From assembly GCA_016934645.1 (NCBI GenBank), contig JAFGSL010000422.1, positions 1 through 24,640 on the forward strand: a stretch of DNA of 24,640 nt, given 5' to 3'. The notes below the pieces were generated by a model. It worked only from the letters and a program-made list of their open reading frames with translations, was not told where the DNA came from and made no database searches. The translations under genes and the position numbers were made by a program. Of the stretch, positions 16,928 to 23,037 are shown in pieces. Origin of the DNA: Anaerolineae bacterium. GTDB lineage: Bacteria; Chloroflexota; Anaerolineae; B4-G1; SLSP01. Position 1 is the stretch's first letter, and the number at the start of each line of letters is the position of its first letter.

Positions 16928-18487
16928 TCAACCTAAAATATAGCCCGCGAGCCGCGTTGCGGCTGCGTTGGATTCCAATACGTGCACCCCTGCTTCACGG
17001 AGTTTGGCCTCTTGTGCACTGACGTTCTGTGGATCGCCTTCCGTACCGCAGACCGAGGCGATAAATAGCACCTCGCGCCTTTCCTTCTTGAGCCACGCCT
17101 GCGCCTCCTGGATGGCCTCCACAGCAGCGCCGGCTGGGTCAGGATGGACGCCGTAACCGAGCACGACGTCCAGGAAGATGATGGCGGTCTCCGGGTCCTT
17201 TGCCTCGTGGAGGATGCGACGGTTGCGCAGTGTCGGATCGAGCATCGGGTGCAGCCGTCCCACAGTGAACTCGTCTTCGCCTAGATCGACGGCAGTGTGG
17301 CCCTCGCTCTTGTTTGCATCGGCCATCTTATACTTTTTCTTCACTGGTGCGTTGGAGATGACCTCGCCTTTACCCAATATCCCATTCAGGATGAGTTGGG
17401 TCTCGTAGCAGAACGTGCCGCCACTGAACAGTCCGCGGAAATAATTCTGTTTCATCTGCAAGTGTCCGACGAGTTTTTTCGCCAGTTTCTTTAGCTCCCG
17501 GTTTTGGGCACGCAGCGATTTCAGAGCTTCGTCCGGTGATTTTCCGCGCGCGAGGGCGGCAGCGAGATGTGCAGCCTCTTCGAGTGTCTTGGCAGGAATG
17601 CCGCCTGCTTCGCGAATGACCTTTGCTTTGCCGCCCAAGAAGCATACGACGGCGGGTTTGTCGCTCGCTTTCAACTGCTTCAACACTTTCTCGGCGATGG
17701 TTGGTGCGGGGGGTTTGGAGACCAGGAGCAGCACTTCGGTGGCAGGATCGGCCTGGAGCGCTTTCAGCCCTTCAAGCATCATAATACCACCGACGGTCTC
17801 TGAGAGATCGCGCCCGCCTGTGCCGATGGCTTGTGTGATGCCCACGCCCATCCGTGTAAGCTGGCTTGTCACCGCCTGAAGGCCTGTGCCGCTGGCGGCG
17901 ACTACCCCTACCGGCCCTGGGATGGTAGCATTGGCAAATCCCAGCGCTACGCCGTTGAGGATAGCGGTCCCAGCATCTGGTCCCATCACCAGCAGCCCCT
18001 TCTCGCGCCCCAGTTTTTTCAGCGCGATTTCGTCCTCCACGCTGACGTTGTCGCTGAAGAGGAAGACGTGCATCCCCTGGTTAAGTGCATCGCGGGCGAC
18101 GCCCATTGCGTACCGTCCGGCGACCGAGACCAAGGCGATGTTCGCGCCTGCAAGCTGTTGCGCAGCGGCAGATAGCGTCTTTGGCGGTGTTGCTGTACCG
18201 CTCTCAGCTTTGGACGCACGGGATGCTTTGAGCAGTTCGTCGGCGCGCGCTGCTGCATCGACCTTCACCTTACCTGCAACTCGCGCCGCGATGATGAGAT
18301 CGTCGGCGGAGGCGGACTCGGCTTCTGGCGTGAGCAAACCGGCGTCCCTGAGGATGCCTTTGTTGGCGGGCGTACCCATCACCACGGCGGCATCTTCCAC
18401 GCCAGGTAATTTTAAGAGTCCCTGTGCCACCTGCAGCAGGGTGACGGAATCGTAGTATTCTCCACTTTTGATTGTCGTTTGGATCAT
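16928..18487 (-). CDS. allF: FdrA-family acyl-CoA-synthetase-like protein, AllF-like subunit
   Basis: 519 residues (E. coli FdrA is about 555). The start MIQTTIKSG is chosen at the ATG 7 nt after a near-perfect GGAGGTC; an in-frame upstream extension runs through a repeat array and is rejected. The protein has the succinyl-CoA synthetase alpha-like arrangement: a CoA-binding-like Rossmann region about 130-250 with MGPDAGTAILNGVALGFAN, GVVAASGTGLQAV and IGTGGRDLSETVGG, followed by a ligase-type domain with LLVSKPPAPT and PAVVCFLGGKAK. In E. coli this is one of three subunits of oxamate carbamoyltransferase. It lies between DUF2877 and DUF1116 genes, the usual partners. A heptamer array sits in its upstream spacer. 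Confidence 0.9.
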   Translation of the reverse strand: MIQTTIKSGEYYDSVTLLQVAQGLLKLPGVEDAAVVMGTPANKGILRDAGLLTPEAESASADDLIIAARVAGKVKVDAAARADELLKASRASKAESGTATPPKTLSAAAQQLAGANIALVSVAGRYAMGVARDALNQGMHVFLFSDNVSVEDEIALKKLGREKGLLVMGPDAGTAILNGVALGFANATIPGPVGVVAASGTGLQAVTSQLTRMGVGITQAIGTGGRDLSETVGGIMMLEGLKALQADPATEVLLLVSKPPAPTIAEKVLKQLKASDKPAVVCFLGGKAKVIREAGGIPAKTLEEAAHLAAALARGKSPDEALKSLRAQNRELKKLAKKLVGHLQMKQNYFRGLFSGGTFCYETQLILNGILGKGEVISNAPVKKKYKMADANKSEGHTAVDLGEDEFTVGRLHPMLDPTLRNRRILHEAKDPETAIIFLDVVLGYGVHPDPAGAAVEAIQEAQAWLKKERREVLFIASVCGTEGDPQNVSAQEAKLREAGVHVLESNAAATRLAGYILG

Positions 18488-18516
18488 CAAATGACCTCCT
18501 TCAAGAATAGTCCAAC

Positions 18517-18551
18517 GTTGAAAGTCCCAAGTCCGAAGTCTCGAGAATTCA
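18517..18551. repeat. Short heptamer array upstream of fdrA-like gene (array B)
   Basis: Five 7-nt units begin with G at 18517, 18524, 18531, 18538 and 18545 (GTTGAAA, GTCCCAA, and so on). Neighbouring units differ by few substitutions. The first unit equals one used in the array at 474-548. It lies in the 126-bp gap between the DUF2877 and FdrA-like genes. Confidence 0.65.
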
Positions 18552-18598
18552 TTCAAGTCTGTTCGATTATTTACGCCATTTTAATACGCGGCTGATTG

Positions 18599-18613
18599 TC
18601 GGGCTATGCCCGA
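18599..18613 (-). other. Small hairpin directly after the DUF2877 stop
   Basis: TCGGGC-TAT-GCCCGA forms a 6-bp stem abutting the TAA stop of the DUF2877 gene. No U-run follows on the minus strand, so it is a weak attenuator or mRNA-end candidate rather than a full terminator. Confidence 0.4.
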
Positions 18614-19687
18614 TTACAGTGCCTTGAGTTGCCACAGGAATCCAGCAACCATATCCAATCCTGAGCTTGCGCCGTGGTCGAGAACGTGCATTGCAGCGTG
18701 TTCCAGTTGTGCGGGATCCCCAGCGGACAGTGCGGCGAGAAGGTGATGCCAGTGTTCATCCGCCAGTCCCTGGCTGGTCGCTTGCAGAAACGCCTGGCTC
18801 AGGCGCGTGGTACGCGGCGCGGCAGCGGCAAAGATGCAGGATGCAAGATGCAAGAAGCAAGAGCCGTGATGTGTGATACGTGATGCGTGATTTGTAATTC
18901 GTAATTCGTTATTTGCTATTTGCCATTTGCCATCTGCCATCTGCATTCCCAACATCACGCCCGCGAGGAAATCGTCACCGGAGGGGGTGAGGCCGGGGCC
19001 TAGACCGGCGATGGCAGCGGCGGCATCGCGGATAGCAACGGCATTATTCGCAGCCAGGGCGCATCCCAAAGCGGTCACGAGGGGGAAGGGTTGTCCTGTC
19101 AGCAGCCCGACGAAGGGCGAGCCGATGGGCGCGCGTGTAGCTGCCTCGTGTATCGCAATATCGCGCAACTGCGCCAGGCGCGCCGGATGAAGAGTCAGGG
19201 TTTCCCATAGCGGGCGCGGGTTCCACCATAGGGTTTCTGCATCGAAGTCTATTTGCCACGGTCCGACGTGAAGCATGTTCGATGCCCACGTGAGGTTGAT
19301 GTGCCGGAGTAGAGGCGTGTCGGGCAGGGTCGAGACGACGACATTGAACGGCCCATTGCCGGCTTCTGGCAGCACCAGCGCGATCACTTCGTCGCCGATT
19401 AACAAATCCACGGCGCGGCGGAAATGCCCAAGAACCTGCGCTACCCCCGTCGCAGACCGTAAAACATCCCACGCACTTGTGCTGATTGAGTGCGCGTGTA
19501 GCTGCAAAGCCCCAGGCCACCGCGTCGTGTGCGATGGCTCTGGCAGGCGGCAATTTGTGCGCGGCGCGACACTGTCCGTTTCGGCGCGTGCTGGCAGAAT
19601 CGCGTCCATCAACATGCCTGAGAAACGGGTCAAGTTGCAGGCCGATACGGGTGAGATTGTAGGTACGTCATCCACTTTGCTGCTCAT
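18614..19687 (-). CDS. allH: DUF2877/YlbF-like protein, AllH-like subunit, carrying a repeat-encoded insertion
   Basis: About 357 residues from ATG 19687. The start is uncertain: the minus promoter at 19751-19779 puts transcription start near 19,745, so the longer open frame to 19,861 is not real, and 19615 or 19609 are alternatives; no good Shine-Dalgarno is seen. The family hallmark GLGPGLTPSGDDFLAG is near residues 229-244, followed in the family by a short linker and a TTRLSQAFLQATSQG-type helix. Between them, residues about 247-284 (from MQMADGKWQ) are encoded by a 16-unit heptamer array and look non-homologous to the family. E. coli YlbF is about 271 residues; removing the insertion and poorly conserved N-terminus brings this close. 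In E. coli the family is the third subunit of oxamate carbamoyltransferase. First gene of the operon with allF- and allG-like genes. Confidence 0.82.
   Translation of the reverse strand: MSSKVDDVPTISPVSACNLTRFSGMLMDAILPARAETDSVAPRTNCRLPEPSHTTRWPGALQLHAHSISTSAWDVLRSATGVAQVLGHFRRAVDLLIGDEVIALVLPEAGNGPFNVVVSTLPDTPLLRHINLTWASNMLHVGPWQIDFDAETLWWNPRPLWETLTLHPARLAQLRDIAIHEAATRAPIGSPFVGLLTGQPFPLVTALGCALAANNAVAIRDAAAAIAGLGPGLTPSGDDFLAGVMLGMQMADGKWQIANNELRITNHASRITHHGSCFLHLASCIFAAAAPRTTRLSQAFLQATSQGLADEHWHHLLAALSAGDPAQLEHAAMHVLDHGASSGLDMVAGFLWQLKAL
18836..18949. repeat. Drifting heptamer array inside the DUF2877 gene (array C)
   Basis: On the plus strand four units start GCA at 18836, 18843, 18850 and 18857; after a 2-nt slip twelve more start with G at 18866 and every 7 nt to 18943. 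Adjacent units usually differ by one or two bases (for example GTAATTC to GTTATTT to GCTATTT), while distant units share little. The minus-strand frame across it has no stop codon. Confidence 0.9.
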
Positions 19688-19750
19688 CGAAGGTAAAAAA
19701 GACTGTTCCCGAATTTGTGTACTGGATGTTTCGCGCAGGAGAACAATTTC

Positions 19751-19779
19751 ATTGTATGAACGATAGGAGGATTTGTCAA
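19751..19779 (-). promoter_or_regulatory. Sigma70-like promoter of the allH-allF-allG-like operon
   Basis: Read on the minus strand: TTGACA (19779-19774), 17-nt spacer, TACAAT (19756-19751). Predicted start near 19,745. This sets an upper limit for the DUF2877 start codon. Confidence 0.8.
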
Positions 19780-19795
19780 GATTACGAAAGAATGC

Positions 19796-19824
19796 TTGAC
19801 GTGTGATGGATTTCCTTATATCAT
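19796..19824 (+). promoter_or_regulatory. Sigma70-like promoter of the GH74 gene
   Basis: TTGACG (19796-19801), 17-nt spacer, TATCAT (19819-19824); predicted start near 19,831, about 80 nt before the GH74 start codon. Its -35 box is 16 bp from that of the divergent operon promoter. GTCAAG and CTTGAC at the two -35 boxes form an inverted repeat. Confidence 0.72.
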
Positions 19825-19909
19825 TTTTACATAGGTTTGTGCCTAGGAGCGCAAGCCCCACATTCTTTATTAATCTCTGTTCAATCTTACTTACTAAGGA
19901 GGTCAGGGT

Positions 19910-22507
19910 ATGAAGACGGGCAAGTTGGTGAGGATTTTGTCTATCACTGGGATTGTGCTGGCTTTGCTGGGTGTCTGGTGGGTATCGACACGCAGCGTCA
20001 GTGTGCAGGCTTGGACGCTCACTGCGCCTTCGGAGCCATATTTATGGCAGAACGTAGAGGTGGTCGGCGGCGGTTTTGTGCCGGGTATTATTTTCAATAC
20101 GTCCGAGCCAGGCCTGGTCTATGCCCGCACTGACATCGGTGGGGCTTACCGTCTTGATACCGCGACTAACCGCTGGATCCCCTTACTGGATTGGGTCAGT
20201 TGGGATCAATGGGGTTGGACCGGTGTTGATAGCTTGGCAACGGACCCGGTGGAGCCGGATCGAGTGTATGCTTTTGTCGGTACTTATACCAACAGTTGGG
20301 ATCCCAATAACGCGGCGATTTTGCGTTCTGCCGACCGCGGCACTACCTGGGAAATCACCGAATTGCCGTTCAAAGGTGGAGGCAACATGCCTGGTCGCGC
20401 GATGGGCGAGCGTCTGGCCATCGACCCGAATAGCAACGGCATCCTCTACCTGGGCACGCGCAGCGGTAACGGCCTGTGGCGCAGTACAGACTACGGCGCG
20501 ACCTGGGCAAAGGTGGAAAGCTTCACGGCGGTGGGCAATTACGCGCCAGGCACTACTGAATACGATAGCGACCTGATCGGCGTGGTGTGGGTGGTCTTCG
20601 ATGCTGAAAGTGGCACCGCCACTATACCCACACCGGATATCTATGTGGGCGTCGCCATGACCGAGACTACAGTGTATCGCAGCACCGACGCCGGTCAAAC
20701 CTGGGAGCCGGTCCCCGATCAACCGGAACAGGGCTACCTGCCCTATCACGGTGTGCTAGCCTCCAACGGCATGCTCTACATCACGTACAGCAACAACTGC
20801 GGTCCCTATCAAGGCACCGCGGGCGCAGTCTGGAAATATGACACGAACACGGGTGCCTGGACGGACATCACTCCTCCACCGTATACATCGCTGACTCTGG
20901 AATATGGCTATGGCGGTTTAGCTGTCGATGCCTCCGACCCAGATATCGTCATGGTGTCGAGCCAAGAGCTTTGGTGGCCGGATGATATTATCTTCCGCAG
21001 CACTGATGGAGGAGCCACCTGGAAAAAGATCTGGGAGGTTACGGCTGAGGGATGGCCATGGCCGCGCACGAATTACTACGTTCAGGATATTTCGGGCGCT
21101 CCCTGGCTGAACTGGGGCCGGACGGTAGACCCGCTGCCTGAAATGGCTCCCAAGCTGGGTTGGATGATCGGAGACCTTGAAATTGACCCCTTTAACTCCG
21201 ACCGGATGATGTATGTCACCGGTGCCACAATCTACGGGAGCGACAACCTCACCGATTGGGATGCGGATGGCATAGTCACTATCACCGTCATGGCGCAAGG
21301 CCTCGAAGAAACCGCTGTGCTTGATCTCATCAGCCCGCCGACCGGAGCCACGCGCCTGCTCAGTGCCTTGGGTGACATCAATGGCTTCCGCCATGAAGAT
21401 CTGACGGTAGTCCCCCAGGCTATGACCAACAACCCTATCTTCAGCTCTGGCACCGGTCTGGACTACGCCGAGCTTGATCCTGAGTTCATTGTGCGCGTGG
21501 GCAATGGTGGCGACCAACCCGCCGATCTTATCAATCTCAGTTACTCGACCGACGGCGGCTTTAACTGGACGGCGGCGGCCACTGAACCGTCAGGCGTGAA
21601 CCAAGGAGGCAACGTCGCCATAGCAGCGGATGGCAATGCGATCGTTTGGTCGCCTGGCGTCACAGTAGCTTATTCGATCAACAATGGCGATAGCTGGATG
21701 GCCAGCGATGGTGTACCGGCCGGGGCAACGGTCGAAGCTGACCGTGTCAACCCGGTGACCTTCTACGCCTATGCTGGCGGTAGCTTCTACCGGAGCGATG
21801 ACGGCGGTGCTACTTTCACCACGACGATCAACGCCGGCTGGCCGACCACCATCTCGGTGAAATTCAAAGCCGTTCCTGGCATCGAGGGCGATATCTGGCT
21901 GGCGGGGGGCAATGACGACACCGTCTACGGCTTGTGGCACTCCAGCGACGGTGGCGACAGTTTTATGAAGCTGGCGAATGTAGAGAAAGCGGATGTGGTC
22001 GGTTTTGGCGCTCCCGCACCGGGTGAAACCTATAAGGCGATTTACATCAGTGGGCAGGTGGATGGTGTTCGCGGCATCTACCGCTCCACCGATATGGGGG
22101 GGAGTTGGGTGCGCATCAACGACGACCAGCATCAATACGCCTGGACGGGTGCAGCTATCACTGGCGACTCGCGCATCTATGGCCGGGTTTACATCAGTAC
22201 CAACGGGCGCGGCATTATCTACGGCGACCTATCGGATAATCCACCGCCGACCTATATGTTGACCATCAACGTTGTGGGCGGAGGCACCGTGATGCGCATT
22301 CCCGATCTGGACGCTTATTACGAGGGCGACGTGGTGGAGCTTGTGGCGACGCCCGCCGACGGTTGGCAGTTTGACGGCTGGAGTGGGGCGACGCTTCTCC
22401 TGGATCCCACACGCGTTGTGATAGAAGGGGATACAGTCCTGACAGCAACATTCTCAATCGTAGAACAGTCTCGGATTTACCTCCCGCTCGTCATGCGAAA
22501 TTTCTGA
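19910..22507 (+). CDS. Secreted GH74-family xyloglucanase-like glycoside hydrolase
   Basis: 865 residues; ATG follows AAGGAGGT. Signal peptide about 1-34 ending VQA. The catalytic region (about 40-765) has the GH74 two-propeller signature: GGGFVPGIIFN, YARTDIGGAYR with D75 in the position of the catalytic base, GNMPGRAMGERLAIDPN, WRSTDYGATW and other BNR/Asp-box repeats, and ALGDINGFRHED where D489 is the likely catalytic acid (D518 in GTGLDYAELDP is a second candidate). Family members cleave the beta-1,4-glucan backbone of xyloglucan outside the cell. A divergent InlB-type repeat-like domain (about 777-850) and the tail SRIYLPLVMRNF follow. Transcribed divergently from the all-like operon with its own promoter. 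Exact specificity (endo-xyloglucanase, oligoxyloglucan hydrolase) cannot be told from sequence. Confidence 0.92.
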   Translation: MKTGKLVRILSITGIVLALLGVWWVSTRSVSVQAWTLTAPSEPYLWQNVEVVGGGFVPGIIFNTSEPGLVYARTDIGGAYRLDTATNRWIPLLDWVSWDQWGWTGVDSLATDPVEPDRVYAFVGTYTNSWDPNNAAILRSADRGTTWEITELPFKGGGNMPGRAMGERLAIDPNSNGILYLGTRSGNGLWRSTDYGATWAKVESFTAVGNYAPGTTEYDSDLIGVVWVVFDAESGTATIPTPDIYVGVAMTETTVYRSTDAGQTWEPVPDQPEQGYLPYHGVLASNGMLYITYSNNCGPYQGTAGAVWKYDTNTGAWTDITPPPYTSLTLEYGYGGLAVDASDPDIVMVSSQELWWPDDIIFRSTDGGATWKKIWEVTAEGWPWPRTNYYVQDISGAPWLNWGRTVDPLPEMAPKLGWMIGDLEIDPFNSDRMMYVTGATIYGSDNLTDWDADGIVTITVMAQGLEETAVLDLISPPTGATRLLSALGDINGFRHEDLTVVPQAMTNNPIFSSGTGLDYAELDPEFIVRVGNGGDQPADLINLSYSTDGGFNWTAAATEPSGVNQGGNVAIAADGNAIVWSPGVTVAYSINNGDSWMASDGVPAGATVEADRVNPVTFYAYAGGSFYRSDDGGATFTTTINAGWPTTISVKFKAVPGIEGDIWLAGGNDDTVYGLWHSSDGGDSFMKLANVEKADVVGFGAPAPGETYKAIYISGQVDGVRGIYRSTDMGGSWVRINDDQHQYAWTGAAITGDSRIYGRVYISTNGRGIIYGDLSDNPPPTYMLTINVVGGGTVMRIPDLDAYYEGDVVELVATPADGWQFDGWSGATLLLDPTRVVIEGDTVLTATFSIVEQSRIYLPLVMRNF

Positions 22508-22517
22508 CGCTCTTGTA

Positions 22518-22590
22518 GGGTGTTGGCCGTATGTTTCACACGGCCAACACCCCAGGGCTTTACCATTCTCGTCATAGCCCTTTGTTTTTT
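22518..22590 (+). terminator. Hairpin zone terminating the GH74 gene
   Basis: Ten bases past the stop, GGGTGTTGGCCGT and its exact complement form a 13-bp stem with a 9-nt loop (22518-22552). A second small stem, GGGCT/AGCCC (22555-22580), runs into TTTGTTTTTT. The second part with its T-run is the likelier termination point. The same bases are the left arm of a larger palindromic element. Confidence 0.5.
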
Positions 22591-22696
22591 GCTTAAAGCG
22601 GATCGCCAGATCCGCGTCTTGTGACACATCTCGGTCTAAAACGGGGAACTGGCGTTTCCCTTAAAGCGAGAATGATAAAACCCCGGCCAACACCCC
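22518..22696. repeat. Nested imperfect palindrome of about 180 bp, MITE-like
   Basis: GGGTGTTGGCCG (22518-22529) is mirrored by CGGCCAACACCC (22684-22695), with an extra internal copy near 22541. CATTCTCG (22564-22571) is mirrored by CGAGAATG (22667-22674). An inner 31-nt unit (22591-22621) with core CGCCAG aligns with the reverse complement of 22636-22667. The left unit contains the hairpin GCGGATC-GCCA-GATCCGC. No coding potential and no clear target-site duplication were seen. Confidence 0.5.
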
Positions 22697-22701
22697 ATCA
22701 G

Positions 22702-22729
22702 TTGACACTTTTCCTGCTTGTGTTACAAT
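22702..22729 (+). promoter_or_regulatory. Promoter of the SAM-riboswitch/methionine operon
   Basis: TTGACA (22702-22707), 16-nt spacer, TACAAT (22724-22729); predicted start near 22,736, about 26 nt before the riboswitch core. Confidence 0.8.
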
Positions 22730-22761
22730 CGCCCCAATTGCACGTTAAGTTAAAGAGTGAA

Positions 22762-22957
22762 CTCTTATCCAGAGAGGCGGAGGGACCGGCCCTGTGAAGC
22801 CTCGGCAACCAGGATTAGTCTGTTAGTCACATAGTCACATAGTCGTATAGTCTTGTAGTCCGATCACTAGACTACCTGATTAAAGACGATCAGACTACTT
22901 GACTACACCATGGTGCCAATTCCGGCAGACCCTCAGAGGGTTCTGGAAGATGAGAAC
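22762..22957 (+). ncRNA. SAM-I (S-box) riboswitch aptamer with repeat-extended P3
   Basis: Conserved S-box pieces appear in order: CTCTTATCCAGAG, GGCGGAGGGACCGGCCC, TGAAGCCTCGGCAACC, then after a long insertion GGTGCCAATTCCGGCAG and GAAGATGAGAAC. P1 pairs TCTTATC (22763-22769) with GATGAGA (22949-22955). The aptamer binds S-adenosylmethionine and should switch off downstream transcription. The P3 terminal part (about 22814-22906) is unusually long and consists of an 8-nt repeat array. CTGGAAGA (22943-22950) could pair with TCTTCAG (22982-22988) as part of an antiterminator; that pairing is tentative. Confidence 0.93.
22814..22906 (+). repeat. Octamer array with inverted partner copies inside riboswitch P3 (array D)
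   Basis: TAGTC occurs at 22816, 22824, 22832, 22840, 22848 and 22856, exactly every 8 nt. Its complement within GACTAC occurs at 22870, 22893 and 22901 (the last two 8 nt apart). Direct copies can pair with inverted copies as TAGTC/GACTA steps separated by 3-nt internal loops, prolonging P3. Confidence 0.88.
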
Positions 22958-22976
22958 AGTATAATGATGCTGCTTA

Positions 22977-23016
22977 AAGCCTCTTCAGCCAGGATGCCTG
23001 CTGAGGAGGCTTTTTT
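22977..23016 (+). terminator. Intrinsic terminator of the SAM-I riboswitch
   Basis: AAGCCTCTTCAG (22977-22988) pairs with CTGAGGAGGCTT (23001-23012) with one G-U pair; inner CAGG/CCTG can extend the stem; a six-T run covers 23011-23016. It stands between the aptamer and the ribosome-binding site of the synthase gene, the standard expression platform of S-box leaders. Confidence 0.9.
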
Positions 23017-23037
23017 GTTGTCTAAAAAGGAGTCCGT

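Noticed and set aside
18488..18556. N-terminal extension of the FdrA-like protein
   Set aside because: It reads through a heptamer array and the ribosome-binding site GGAGGTC that serves the downstream ATG.
18836..18949. CRISPR array
   Set aside because: Units are 7 nt and drift in sequence; there are no spacers of constant length, no long identical repeats and no cas genes.
19688..19861. N-terminal extension of the DUF2877 protein
   Set aside because: It spans a near-consensus promoter, so most of this stretch is upstream of the predicted transcript start.
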